From contig NZ_CP075691.1 of the NCBI RefSeq assembly GCF_020026305.1, positions 3,596,001 through 3,660,000 on the forward strand: a stretch of 64,000 bases of DNA. Direction: 5' to 3'. The DNA comes from Streptomyces sp. 135 (GTDB lineage: Bacteria; Actinomycetota; Actinomycetes; Streptomycetales; Streptomycetaceae). Shown piece by piece: positions 24,956-34,217 of this stretch. A program made the position numbers and the translations under genes. How positions within the stretch are numbered: the stretch's first letter is position 1; the number at the start of each line of letters is the position of its first letter. Below the pieces are notes generated by a model. The model was given only the letters and a program-made list of their open reading frames with translations, did not search any database and had not been told where the DNA came from.

Positions 24956-26302
24956 TCAGCCGAGCAGGACCACGTCGACGTCCGTGCCCGGCTCCACCGA
25001 GGTGACGTCCTCGGGGACGACGATCAGCGCGTCCGCGTGGGCGAGCGCGGCGACCAGATGCGAGCCGGCGCCCCCGACGGGCGTCACGGTGCCGGCCTCG
25101 GCGTCGTACTTCCCCCGCAGGAACTGGCGGCGTCCCCCGGGCGAGCCCAGCGCCTTCTCGGCGGCCAGCCCCGCGCGCGTGAGGGGCCGGTGCACTTCGG
25201 GGAGGCCCATCAGCGTACGGATCGCCGGGCGCACGAAGAGCTCGAAGGAGACGTACGAGGACACGGGGTTGCCCGGCAGCGCGAGCAGCGGCGTGTGGTC
25301 GGGGCCGATCGTGCCGAAGCCCTGCGGCTTGCCCGGCTGCATGGCGAGCTTGCGGAACTCCACGCCGCCGCCGGGCCCGACGCCGGTCTCCTCGTCCGGA
25401 TCGCCGAGGGAGGTCAGGGCCTCCTTCACGACGTCGTACGCGCCGACGCTCACACCGCCCGTGGTGACGACGAGGTCGGCGCGGATCAGCTGGTCCTCGA
25501 TGGTGGAGCGCAGCGTCTCCGCGTCGTCGGCGACCGCGCCCACGCGGTAGGCGATGGCCCCGGCGTCGCGGGCCGCCGCGGTGAGGGCGAAGCTGTTGGA
25601 GTCGTAGATCTGGCCGTCCGCCAGGGACTCGCCGGGCTGGATCAGTTCGCTGCCGGTGGACATGACGACCACGCGGGGGCGCGGGCGCACCTTCACCGTG
25701 CCGCGGCCGACGGCGGCGAGCAGGGCGATCTGCGGCGGACCGAGGACCGTGCCCGCGCTCAGGGCGCGGTCACCGGCGCGGACGTCGCTGCCCCGCGCGC
25801 GTACGTGCCCGCGTGCCTCGGCCGGGCGGTGCACGCGGACCTCTCCGGTCGCGCCCTCGGGAGCGGCGCTGTGGGCACGCATACCGGAGACGGGGCCTTC
25901 GCCGAGGCCTCCGTCGGTCCACTCCACGGGGACGACGGCCTCGGCACCGGGCGGCAGCGGGGCGCCGGTCATGATGCGGGCCGCCTGGCCCGGACCGACG
26001 GTGGGCTGCTCGCCCGCCCCCGCCGCCACGTCGCCGATGACGCGCAGGACGGCGGGGAACTCCTCGCTCGCGGCCTCGATGTCGGCGATCCGTACCGCGT
26101 ACCCGTCCATGGAGCTGTTGTCGAAGGGCGGCAGCGAGACGGGCACCGTGACGTCCTCGACGAGGACGCAGCCCTGTGCGTCGAGGAGTTGGAGCTCGAT
26201 GGGTTCGAGCGGGCGGACGGTCGCGAGGATGTCGTCCAGATGCTCTTCCACCGACCACAGGGGGGTCTGGCCGGTGGTCGGTGTCGTCGTGCTGCTGCTC
26301 AA
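24956..26302 (-). CDS. moeA: Gephyrin-like molybdotransferase Glp / MoeA
   Basis: The 448-residue MoeA-type protein has PPFDNSSMDGYAVR, VVVMSTGSELIQPGESL, the MoCF_biosynth part TTGGVSVGAYDVVKEAL, LALPGNPVSSYVSFELF and a C-terminal domain IV. It inserts molybdate into adenylated molybdopterin. In Corynebacterium the orthologue Glp also binds FtsZ and the membrane receptor GlpR. The start is TTG 26302: GAGGAG lies 12 bp upstream inside the end of galU, whose stop is 4 bp away. Translation is thus coupled to galU. Confidence 0.92.
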   Translation of the reverse strand: MSSSTTTPTTGQTPLWSVEEHLDDILATVRPLEPIELQLLDAQGCVLVEDVTVPVSLPPFDNSSMDGYAVRIADIEAASEEFPAVLRVIGDVAAGAGEQPTVGPGQAARIMTGAPLPPGAEAVVPVEWTDGGLGEGPVSGMRAHSAAPEGATGEVRVHRPAEARGHVRARGSDVRAGDRALSAGTVLGPPQIALLAAVGRGTVKVRPRPRVVVMSTGSELIQPGESLADGQIYDSNSFALTAAARDAGAIAYRVGAVADDAETLRSTIEDQLIRADLVVTTGGVSVGAYDVVKEALTSLGDPDEETGVGPGGGVEFRKLAMQPGKPQGFGTIGPDHTPLLALPGNPVSSYVSFELFVRPAIRTLMGLPEVHRPLTRAGLAAEKALGSPGGRRQFLRGKYDAEAGTVTPVGGAGSHLVAALAHADALIVVPEDVTSVEPGTDVDVVLLG

Positions 26303-26306
26303 AGTG

Positions 26307-27218
26307 CTACATCTCCTCGGTGACGTAACTGCGAAGCCAGGCCTTGAAGTCCGGGCCCAGATCCTGACGTTCGCACGCCAGTCTGACAATGGCACGCAGA
26401 TAGTCGCCCCGGTCACCGGTGTCGTAGCGCCGGCCCTGGAAGACGACGCCGTGCACCGGACCGCCGACCTTCTCGTCCGCGGCGAGCTGCTGGAGGGCGT
26501 CGGTGAGCTGGATCTCGCCGCCGCGGCCCGGCTCGGTCTTGCGCAGGACGTCGAAGACGGCGGGGTCGAGGACGTAGCGGCCGATGATCGCGTAGTTGCT
26601 GGGCGCGTCGGCGGTGTCGGGCTTCTCGACGAGGTCGGTGACCTTGACGACGTCGCCTTCCTCGGTCGCCTCGACGGCGGCGCAGCCGTAGAGGTGGATC
26701 TGCTCCGGGGCCACCTCCATGAGGGCGATGACGCTGCCGCCGCACTGCTCCTGGACCTCGACCATCCGGGCGAGGAGCGGGTCGCGGGGGTCGATGAGGT
26801 CGTCGCCGAGGAGCACGGCGAACGGCTCCTTGCCGACGTGCGGAGCAGCGCACAGGACGGCGTGACCGAGTCCCCTGGGGTCGCCCTGGCGGACGTAGTG
26901 CATCGTCGCGAGGTCGCTGGACTCCTGGACCTTGGCGAGCCGCGCCTCGTCGCCCTTCTTCAGGAGGGCCGACTCCAGCTCGTAGTTGCGGTCGAAGTGG
27001 TCCTCCAGCGGGCGCTTGTTGCGGCCCGTGATCATGAGGACGTCGTCGAGACCCGCCGACACGGCCTCCTCGACCACGTACTGGATCGCCGGCTTGTCGA
27101 CGACCGGCAGCATCTCCTTGGGGGTCGCCTTCGTGGCCGGCAGGAAGCGTGTGCCGAGGCCTGCCGCCGGGATGACCGCCTTGGTGATCCGGGGGCGCGG
27201 GGGGTGAGACTCAGTCAT
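26307..27218 (-). CDS. galU: UTP-glucose-1-phosphate uridylyltransferase
   Basis: The 303-residue nucleotidyltransferase has the signature GLGTRFLPATKATPKEM, the VVEEAV segment, GDPRGLGHAVLCA, LGDDLIDP and the late RRYDTGDRGDYLRA loop. It makes UDP-glucose for cell-wall polymers, glycolipids and trehalose. It is followed closely by glp/moeA, an arrangement that appears conserved in actinobacteria. The start is ATG 27218. Confidence 0.95.
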   Translation of the reverse strand: MTESHPPRPRITKAVIPAAGLGTRFLPATKATPKEMLPVVDKPAIQYVVEEAVSAGLDDVLMITGRNKRPLEDHFDRNYELESALLKKGDEARLAKVQESSDLATMHYVRQGDPRGLGHAVLCAAPHVGKEPFAVLLGDDLIDPRDPLLARMVEVQEQCGGSVIALMEVAPEQIHLYGCAAVEATEEGDVVKVTDLVEKPDTADAPSNYAIIGRYVLDPAVFDVLRKTEPGRGGEIQLTDALQQLAADEKVGGPVHGVVFQGRRYDTGDRGDYLRAIVRLACERQDLGPDFKAWLRSYVTEEM

Positions 27219-27311
27219 GCGGCCACCATATCCGGTACGTATGTGCGGAATCTGTGGGTCCAGATAATTGGATGGCATATGCGCCCAACAGGAAGGATTT
27301 GAGAGCATCCC

Positions 27312-27929
27312 ATGAGCGGAAGAGCCGAGGCCGAAGAACAGCCAAACAAGCGCACGTTGCGACGAGGCCTCCTCGCGGTGAGAAGCGGGTTGACGGGGGA
27401 TGACACGCGGAAGGCGGCCGCGCTGCTCGCCGAACGCGCGCTGGAGCTCACGGAGCTGGCCGCGGCGCGGACGGTCGCGGCGTACGTCTCCGTGGGGAAC
27501 GAGCCCGGCACGCGCGTACTGCTCGACGCCCTCCACGCGCGCGGGACACGGGTCCTGCTGCCGGTGCTGCTCCCGGACAACGACCTGGACTGGGCCGCGT
27601 ACGAGGGGGAGGGCTCCCTGGTCCGCGTGCGGCACCAGGGGAAGATCGAACTCCTTGAGCCCTCCGGGGCCCGGCTCGGCCCGGAAGCCGTCCTGGCGGC
27701 GGACGCCGTCCTGCTGCCGGGGCTCGCGGTCGACGAGCGCGGGACGCGGCTCGGGCGGGGCGGCGGCTCGTACGACCGCGTCCTGGCCCGCCTGGCGCTC
27801 TCGGGCGCCGATCCCGCTCTCGTGGTGCTCCTGTACGACTCCGAAGTCGTCGCGCGCGTCCCCGCCGAAGTCCACGACCTGCCGGTGCACGCCGTGGTGA
27901 CGCCGTCGGGGGTGCGCCGCTTCAGGTGA
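27312..27929 (+). CDS. 5-formyltetrahydrofolate cyclo-ligase
   Basis: The 205-residue protein carries the MTHFS family motifs: KRTLRRGLLAVRSGL with the basic N-terminal ATP site, AAYVSVGNEPGTR, and the Mg-ATP loop LPGLAVDERGTRLGRGGGSYDR. It recycles 5-formyl-THF to methenyl-THF with ATP. It is divergent from galU across 93 bp and is followed by a perfect 36-bp terminator. Confidence 0.93.
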   Translation: MSGRAEAEEQPNKRTLRRGLLAVRSGLTGDDTRKAAALLAERALELTELAAARTVAAYVSVGNEPGTRVLLDALHARGTRVLLPVLLPDNDLDWAAYEGEGSLVRVRHQGKIELLEPSGARLGPEAVLAADAVLLPGLAVDERGTRLGRGGGSYDRVLARLALSGADPALVVLLYDSEVVARVPAEVHDLPVHAVVTPSGVRRFR

Positions 27930-27951
27930 CCGCCGTGGGTCCGGGAACGCC

Positions 27952-27987
27952 GAAAGGGGCCTCCACGCGCGCGTGGAGGCCCCTTTC
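27952..27987. terminator. Perfect 18-bp-arm terminator between convergent genes
   Basis: A 36-bp uninterrupted palindrome with arm GAAAGGGGCCTCCACGCG (27952-27969) and its complement (27970-27987), ending in CCCCTTTC. It lies between the folate enzyme gene (plus) and the acylase gene (minus), serving both. Confidence 0.92.
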
Positions 27988-28011
27988 AGGTTCTGCCGCT
28001 CCCGGCCCCGG

Positions 28012-30840
28012 TCAGGGGCGCAGGACCAGCTTGTCGCTCGTGCTCTTCTCGACCGCCTTGTCGGTGTAGGCCCACGGCAGGAGCTCGCCCTTGGCCCACT
28101 TCTCGGTCTGGTCGGTGTAGTGGTCGTTGTACGCGTGCCCCGAGGCGCCCGTGAGGTTGATCCACTTGGACTTGTCGAGGTCCTTGAGGTTCACCACCAT
28201 GCGCATCGACGGCACCCAGACCACGCCGTAACCGCCCGCCGCGTTCCAGCCGGTGGCGTTGACCGCCGCCTCGCCGCCGCCGAGGTTCCAGGGCCCGCGG
28301 TTGAGCACGTACTGGAGCCAGCCGGGGCCCTCGGTGCCGAGCGTCTGGTTCTTCAGCGTGAGGCGGTGCAGCCGGCCCCAGCTCCAGGTGTCGATGTCCT
28401 TGCCGAGCTTGGCCGTCAGGTCCCAGCGCGCGTCCACCATGGCCCGCTTGAACAGCTGGTCGCGGGTCTTGGTCTCCTTCTCGGTACGGGTCGCGGGCGA
28501 CTTCCACCAGTCGTTGGTCTCATCGTCGATGATCTTGCGGACCACTTCGTAGTAGCGGTCGCCGCCGTCCGGCTGGGCCGAGTCCGCGTCACGCTGGCCG
28601 CACTCGCGCACCTTCTTGCCCTCGTCGGCGGGACCGGTGTTGCCGGCCGGCTCGACGCTCAGGCACTGGCCCTTGACGCGCAGCTCCTTGGGGAGCTTGT
28701 TGCCGAAGGCGAGCTTGAGGATGTTGCGCCAGACCGAGTTGAAGTACGCGGCGGCGGCCGAATCGGCGTCCTGGGTGTAGTCCCAGCCCTCCAGGAGCTT
28801 CTGCGCCTCGCGGACGTACTTGTCCTTGACGTCGATCTTCAGCAGCTTGGGCACCAGCAGCTTGGCGATCTCGCTGCTGTTGTCCATCTGCATGAGGCGC
28901 ATGTCCTCGGTGGAGATCTTGCCGCCGTTCTTGATCTTCGACTGGATGAGGTCGTCGATGCGCTGGCTGCGCGCGCCGTAGCCCCAGTCACCGGTGAGCT
29001 TGTACGGGTACTTCGCCTTGTCGGTGTCGTCGATGACCGCCTGGTTGGCGGTGACGATGTAGCCGCGCTTGGGGTCGTACTCGTACGGCAGGGCGTCCTG
29101 CGGGATGTAGCCGGTCCAGCGGTACTCCGGGTCCCAGCCGGGCGCCGGGAGCGAGCCGTCGCCCTTGCCGCGGGTCGGGATCCTGCCCGGCGCCTGGTAG
29201 CCGATGTGGCCTTCGCGGTCGGCGTAGACGAGGTTCTGGGACGGCACCTCGAACAGAGCGGCCGCCTTGCGGAACTCCGTGAAGTTCTTCGCCTTGTTGA
29301 GCTTGAAGACCGCGTCCATGGACTTGCCGGGGCTCAGCGCGGTCCAGCGCAGCGCCACTCCGTAGCCGTCGCCCCGGTCGGGGGCCGCGGCGTCGACGTG
29401 GGCCTTCTTGCCGACCTTGACCAGCTCGTCGTCGCGGTCGGAGATGAGCGGGCCGTTGTTGGTCTCGCGGACCGTGATCGTCTTCGACTTGCCGCCCGCG
29501 ACCTTGATGGTCTCCTCGTGCGACCGGAAGGGCAGCACCTTCTCGCCGTACTGGTAGCCGTCCCCGGTGAACTTCTCCAGGTAGAGGTCCGTGACGTCGG
29601 CGCCGAGGTTCGTCATGCCCCAGGCGATCTCCTGGTTGTGGCCGATGACCACGCCCGGCATGCCGGAGAAGGTGTAACCGGAGACGTCGTACTGGCACTT
29701 GTCGGAGACGGACCGGCAGTGCAGGCCCATCTGGTACCAGACGGACGGCAGCTGCGGGGCCAGGTGCGGGTCGTTCGCGAGGAGCGGCTTACCGGTGATC
29801 GTGTGCTCGCCGGAGACGACCCAGGAGTTCGAGCCGATGCCGTTGCCGTTCGGGCCGAGGATCGCGGGGACCTCGTCCAGGGCGTCGGAGACCCCCGAGA
29901 GCTGCGACTGGAGCCCGTCGGGCGCCTCGGTGCCGCCCGCGAGGCCGGAGCCCGCGGTGCCGCCGCCTGCGCCCGTGGCGCCACCGGTGCCGGTTCCGGT
30001 GCCGGTGCCCGTGCCCGTGCCGGTTCCTGTGCCGCCGGTTCCGGACTGCGTGCCGGAGCCCTTGGCGTCGTACTCCTCGGTGACGGCGTCGTAGGCGCCC
30101 TCACGGACGATCGGCTTGTTCCGCTTGAACGGGTACTCCGGGTACAGGTCCTTGATCTGCGAGGGGCCGAGGCGGCTCGTCATCAAGGAGCGGTCGATCT
30201 CGTCCTGCATGTTGCCGCGCAGGTCCCAGGCCATGGCCTTGAGCCAGGCCACGGAGTCGACGGGGGTCCACTTCTGCGGCTTGTAGTCGTTGGTGAAGCC
30301 GAGCGCCGCGTACTCGACGGAGATGTCCTTGCCGTCCTTGCCGTCGAGGTAGGCGTTGACTCCCTTGGCGTAGGCCTGGAGGTACTTCTTCGTCTCCGGG
30401 GAGAGCTTGGAGTCGTACTCCTTCTTCGCCACCCGGTGCCAGCCGAGCGTGCGCAGGAACTCATCCCTCTCGACCTGGCTCTTGCCGAACATCTCGGAGA
30501 GCCGCCCGGAGGTCATATGGCGGCGTACGTCCATCTCCCAGAAGCGGTCCTGCGCCTGGACGAAGCCCTGTGCCATGAAGAGGTCGGCGTCGGACTCGGC
30601 GTAGATCTGCGGGATTCCGTTCCCGTCCCGCTTCACCTCGACGTTGCCCGACAGGCCGTCGAGCTTGAGGGTCCCCTTGGTCTGCGGGAAGGAGGCGCGC
30701 ACGGTGCTGATGCTCCAGTACGCGCCGAAGCCGATGCCTCCGACGATGGCCAGGACCAGGACGATCACGACGAGTCGGGCTCGGCGCCCCTTCTTCTTGC
30801 CGGACTTATGACCGGAAGAGGCGGTGGTGTTGGAGGGCAT
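28012..30840 (-). CDS. Penicillin acylase-family N-terminal-nucleophile hydrolase
   Basis: The 942-residue precursor has a cytoplasmic basic N-terminus, one membrane helix (about residues 22-44) and an alpha chain (60-255). A Gly/Thr-rich spacer (about 261-300) precedes the beta chain, which begins at the processed Ser335 in NGIGSNSWVVSG. Later GHNQEIAWGMTNLGADV and NNGPLISD match acylases of the G type. Family members hydrolyse amide bonds of penicillins, acyl-homoserine lactones or lipopeptides; the natural substrate here is unknown. It is membrane-anchored outside the cell. ATG 30840 has GGAGGG just upstream in the coding strand. Confidence 0.92.
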   Translation of the reverse strand: MPSNTTASSGHKSGKKKGRRARLVVIVLVLAIVGGIGFGAYWSISTVRASFPQTKGTLKLDGLSGNVEVKRDGNGIPQIYAESDADLFMAQGFVQAQDRFWEMDVRRHMTSGRLSEMFGKSQVERDEFLRTLGWHRVAKKEYDSKLSPETKKYLQAYAKGVNAYLDGKDGKDISVEYAALGFTNDYKPQKWTPVDSVAWLKAMAWDLRGNMQDEIDRSLMTSRLGPSQIKDLYPEYPFKRNKPIVREGAYDAVTEEYDAKGSGTQSGTGGTGTGTGTGTGTGTGTGGATGAGGGTAGSGLAGGTEAPDGLQSQLSGVSDALDEVPAILGPNGNGIGSNSWVVSGEHTITGKPLLANDPHLAPQLPSVWYQMGLHCRSVSDKCQYDVSGYTFSGMPGVVIGHNQEIAWGMTNLGADVTDLYLEKFTGDGYQYGEKVLPFRSHEETIKVAGGKSKTITVRETNNGPLISDRDDELVKVGKKAHVDAAAPDRGDGYGVALRWTALSPGKSMDAVFKLNKAKNFTEFRKAAALFEVPSQNLVYADREGHIGYQAPGRIPTRGKGDGSLPAPGWDPEYRWTGYIPQDALPYEYDPKRGYIVTANQAVIDDTDKAKYPYKLTGDWGYGARSQRIDDLIQSKIKNGGKISTEDMRLMQMDNSSEIAKLLVPKLLKIDVKDKYVREAQKLLEGWDYTQDADSAAAAYFNSVWRNILKLAFGNKLPKELRVKGQCLSVEPAGNTGPADEGKKVRECGQRDADSAQPDGGDRYYEVVRKIIDDETNDWWKSPATRTEKETKTRDQLFKRAMVDARWDLTAKLGKDIDTWSWGRLHRLTLKNQTLGTEGPGWLQYVLNRGPWNLGGGEAAVNATGWNAAGGYGVVWVPSMRMVVNLKDLDKSKWINLTGASGHAYNDHYTDQTEKWAKGELLPWAYTDKAVEKSTSDKLVLRP
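29984..30031 (-). repeat. Eight 6-bp tandem units in the acylase spacer
   Basis: Hexamers of the form CCGGTG, CCGGTT, CCCGTG and CCTGTG are repeated eight times and encode alternating Gly-Thr in the linker that is removed during maturation. Length variation would keep frame and is probably tolerated. Confidence 0.8.
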
Positions 30841-31027
30841 CGCTGTCCTTGCTGTCCTTACGCGAGCGGCAGGGCGGGCTGTGCTGTCGACTGGGCGGCT
30901 CTGGGAGCGCTGGAGCAACCATAGGCGCAGGGCGTCTCGGCCTCGGACGCGGAGTCAGGAACCGGACCTCAGAAGATCGTAAACGCGTTCGAAGGCATCA
31001 AGAAGGCGTTAACGATTAGGTAAGGTA

Positions 31028-31074
31028 ACGAAGTACTTGCCTCGCAAGGGGTGACGAAGTACTTGGCTCGCAAG
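31028..31074 (+). repeat. Two 21-bp direct repeats before the antiporter gene
   Basis: ACGAAGTACTTGCCTCGCAAG at 31028-31048 recurs at 31054-31074 with one difference (C to G), period 26 bp. Each copy contains the palindrome AAGTACTT and the first also CTTGC-CTC-GCAAG. A third degenerate echo (AAGTGCTTG) follows at 31075. They are probably regulator binding sites. Confidence 0.75.
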
Positions 31075-31109
31075 AAGTGCTTGTGCGCGCGCGGAGGAAG
31101 GAACGGCCC

Positions 31110-32615
31110 CTGACTGTCCACCACCTCAACCAGCTCCTGCTCGTCTGCTCCCTGGTTCTGCTCGTCGCCGTGGCGGCGGTCCGCATCTCGTCGCGCAGCG
31201 GGCTCCCCAGCCTGCTCCTGTACCTCGGCATCGGCGTCGCCATGGGTCAGGACGGCATCGGCGACGTCCACTTCGACAACGCCGAACTGACGCAGGTCAT
31301 CGGCTATGCCGCCCTGGTCGTGATCCTCGCCGAGGGCGGGCTCGGCACGAAGTGGAAGGAAGTGCGGCCCGCCCTGCCGGCGGCCGCCGTCCTGTCCACC
31401 ATCGGCGTCGCGGTGAGCGTGGGCGTCACGGCGGCGGGCGCGCACTACCTGGTGGGGCTGGACTGGCGGCCGGCACTGATCATCGGGGCGGTCGTCTCCT
31501 CGACGGACGCCGCGGCGGTCTTCTCGGTGCTGCGGAAGGTGCCGCTCCCCTCACGCATCACGGGCGTCCTGGAGGCGGAGTCGGGGTTCAACGACGCCCC
31601 TGTGGTGATCCTCGTCGTGGCGTTCTCCACGGCGGGACCGGTGGACGACTGGTACGTGCTGCTCGGCACGATCGCTCTGGAGCTGGCGATCGGCGCCGCC
31701 ATCGGCATCGCGGTCGGCTGGCTCGGCGCCTACGGCCTGCGGCACGTGGCCCTGCCCGCCTCCGGCCTCTACCCCATCGCCGTCATGGCCATCGCGGTCG
31801 CCGCCTACGCGGCCGGCGCCATGGCCCACGGCAGCGGCTTCCTCGCCGTCTACCTCGCCTCGATGGTCCTCGGCAACGCCAGGCTGCCGCACTGGCCCGC
31901 CACCCGCGGCTTCGCCGAGGGGCTCGGCTGGCTCGCCCAGATCGGCATGTTCGTCCTGCTCGGCCTCCTGGTCACCCCGCACGAGCTGCTCGACGACACC
32001 TGGCACGCGATCGTCATCGGGCTGGTCCTGACGATGGTGGCGCGGCCCCTGGAGGTCGTGCTGAGCCTGGTGCCGTTCCGCATGCCGTGGCAGGAGAAGG
32101 CGCTGCTGTCGTGGGCCGGCCTGCGCGGCGCCGTGCCCATCATCCTGGCCACGATCCCCATGGTGAACGGCGTCGAGGACAGCCAGCGCATCTTCAACAT
32201 CGTCTTCGTGCTCGTCGTCGTCTACACCCTCGTCCAGGGCCCGACGCTGCCCTGGCTGGCCAAGCTGCTGCGGATCGGCGGCTCCTCGGAGGCCGCCGAC
32301 CTCGGCATCGAGTCGGCGCCCCTGGAGCGGCTGCGCGGGCACCTCCTGTCGGTCGCCATCCCCGAGGCCTCGCGCATGCACGGCGTCGAGGTGGGCGAGC
32401 TGCGGCTGCCGCAGGGCGCGGCGGTCACGCTGATCGTGCGGGAGGGCGAATCGTTTGTCCCGCTGCCCACGACGGTGCTGCGGCGCGGCGACGAGCTGCT
32501 GGTCGTGGCGACCGACCCGGTGCGGGACGCCGCCGAGAAGCGGCTGCGCGCGGTCGGCCACGGCGGAAAGCTCGCCAGTTGGCTGGGAACCGACGGAGAA
32601 AAACACCAATCGTAG
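31110..32615 (+). CDS. Potassium/proton antiporter (CvrA/NhaP2 type)
   Basis: The roughly 500-residue CPA1 antiporter has about 12 membrane helices, with the ion-site SSTDAAAVFSVLRK and ESGFNDAPVVILVVAF, followed by a cytoplasmic TrkA_C-like regulatory domain (LRLPQGAAVTLIVREGE). It exchanges K+ and H+ in osmotic and pH control. Frame-compatible GTG codons exist at 31077 and 31083, but GGAGGAAGGA at 31093-31102 would then be coding. CTG 31110 sits 7-12 bp after that ribosome site and gives the usual TVHHLNQLLLV beginning, so CTG is preferred. The 21-bp repeats upstream then lie in the leader. Confidence 0.8.
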   Translation: MTVHHLNQLLLVCSLVLLVAVAAVRISSRSGLPSLLLYLGIGVAMGQDGIGDVHFDNAELTQVIGYAALVVILAEGGLGTKWKEVRPALPAAAVLSTIGVAVSVGVTAAGAHYLVGLDWRPALIIGAVVSSTDAAAVFSVLRKVPLPSRITGVLEAESGFNDAPVVILVVAFSTAGPVDDWYVLLGTIALELAIGAAIGIAVGWLGAYGLRHVALPASGLYPIAVMAIAVAAYAAGAMAHGSGFLAVYLASMVLGNARLPHWPATRGFAEGLGWLAQIGMFVLLGLLVTPHELLDDTWHAIVIGLVLTMVARPLEVVLSLVPFRMPWQEKALLSWAGLRGAVPIILATIPMVNGVEDSQRIFNIVFVLVVVYTLVQGPTLPWLAKLLRIGGSSEAADLGIESAPLERLRGHLLSVAIPEASRMHGVEVGELRLPQGAAVTLIVREGESFVPLPTTVLRRGDELLVVATDPVRDAAEKRLRAVGHGGKLASWLGTDGEKHQS

Positions 32616-32878
32616 GTGGCGGGGGTCTCATCGGCTGCGATCACAGGGGCGGATCACCCTGTTACCTGTACGATAAAGGCGCGCCTGAAAAGGCACCTCA
32701 CTGAACCAACTGATCGAACCAACTCTGCCTGAAGCAGAGCTGGCGCGACCGTATGGCGGCCGTGACGCCCCCGCACCGGGCCCCGGCATCTACCGCAGTT
32801 CCGCGCAAGAGGACAGCTCTCGGCATCGTCGCCCCCAAAAAGGGCGCCGCGCTACCAGGCGGCAGAAAGGCACGGGCC

Positions 32879-34150
32879 GTGGCATCCACGGTCACCGAAT
32901 CCCGCCCGGGTTACGGACAGCTCCTGCGCACCCCTCGCGCCTGGACGTTCCTGCTCCCCGGCTTCGCGGCGCGACAGCCGTTCGCGATGCTGACCATCTC
33001 CATCGTCCTGCTGGTGCAGCACACCACCGGCTCGTACGGTGCCGCGGGCGCCGTCTCGGCCGTCACCGGCGTCTCCATGGCGCTGTTCGCCCCCTTCAGC
33101 GGCAAGCTCGCCGACCGGTTCGGCCAGCGTGCCGTGCTGGTGCCCGGCGTGCTCGTCCACTCCGCCTCCGTCATCACCCTGACGGTGCTGGCGCTCTCCG
33201 ACGCCCCCTTGTGGGCGCTGTTCGTGGCCGCCGTGCCCGCGGGCGCCTCGACGCCGCAGATCGGCCCCATGGTGCGGGCCCGCTGGGGCGTCAAGCTCCA
33301 GGGCTCCCCGCTGGCCACCACCGCGGCCGCCTTCGAGTCGGTCACCGACGAGCTGACCTTCGTCCTCGGGCCGCTCGTGGCGACCGCTCTGTGCACCGGC
33401 GTCGACCCCTCCGCCGGGCTGCTCACGGAGGCCGGGCTCACGCTGATCGGCGGTCTGCTGTTCGCCGCGCAGAAGGGCACCCAGCCGAAGCCGTCCTCGC
33501 ATGTCGAGGGCCACGCGCGCGTGGAGCACGTCTCCGCGCTGCGGGTCCCCGGTATCCGCGTACTGATCGTGACGTTCCTCGGGATCGGCGCCGTCTTCGG
33601 CGGCATGCAGGTCTCGCTTGCCGCCTTCACCGAGTCGATCGGCGAGCCCGGCCTGAACGGCGTCCTGTACGGCACCTTCGCCGCCGGCAACATGCTCTCC
33701 GGCGTCGTGTGCGGCGCCATCGCCTGGAAGGTCTCCCCGCAGCGGCGCCTCATCGTCGCGTACGCGGCGCTGACCCTGATGGCCTCCGGGCTGTGGGCCG
33801 CGCACTCCGCGCCGCTGCTCGCCGGGCTCGGCCTGCTGGTCGGCGTCTGCATCGCGCCGGCACTGATCACCGGCTACACGCTGGTGGACAAGCTGGTCGC
33901 GCCGACCGGCCGCACCGAGGCCTTCACCTGGCTGACCGGCGCCGTCGCGCTCGGGCAGGCCGCGGCCGTCACGGTCGCCGGACAGCTGGAGGACCGCTTC
34001 TGGGACGGGGCCGGGTTCTTGGTCCCCCTGGGCGGTACGGCACTGGCTCTCGCGGTCCTCGTGACGCTGCGCTCGCGCCTAGTTCCGAAGGCCCCGGGGC
34101 GCACGGTGGCACGTGGCGTCGGTCACCGCCAGCCGGTCACGGTGGACTGA
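32879..34150 (+). CDS. MFS transporter
   Basis: The 423-residue protein has twelve predicted helices and the MFS loop motif GKLADRFGQRAVLVPG between helices 2 and 3; the halves are separated by a polar loop near residue 195. Proteins of this type in actinobacteria are uncharacterised sugar or drug exporters. GTG 32879 with GAAAGG 8 bp upstream gives MASTVTESRPGYGQLLRT. An ATG at 32753 would add 42 Pro/Lys-rich residues without a ribosome site and is less likely. The 32616-32878 leader shows no obvious motif. Confidence 0.85.
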   Translation: MASTVTESRPGYGQLLRTPRAWTFLLPGFAARQPFAMLTISIVLLVQHTTGSYGAAGAVSAVTGVSMALFAPFSGKLADRFGQRAVLVPGVLVHSASVITLTVLALSDAPLWALFVAAVPAGASTPQIGPMVRARWGVKLQGSPLATTAAAFESVTDELTFVLGPLVATALCTGVDPSAGLLTEAGLTLIGGLLFAAQKGTQPKPSSHVEGHARVEHVSALRVPGIRVLIVTFLGIGAVFGGMQVSLAAFTESIGEPGLNGVLYGTFAAGNMLSGVVCGAIAWKVSPQRRLIVAYAALTLMASGLWAAHSAPLLAGLGLLVGVCIAPALITGYTLVDKLVAPTGRTEAFTWLTGAVALGQAAAVTVAGQLEDRFWDGAGFLVPLGGTALALAVLVTLRSRLVPKAPGRTVARGVGHRQPVTVD

Positions 34151-34217
34151 TCCCCCGGAATACGTCACTATGGATCGTCGTTAGCACTCATCGAGTGAGA
34201 GTGCCAGGAGGAAGCAA

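Noticed and set aside
32753..32878. N-terminal extension of the MFS gene to ATG 32753
   Set aside because: No ribosome site, low hydrophobicity and a Pro/Lys composition unlike an MFS start; GTG 32879 has a good ribosome site.
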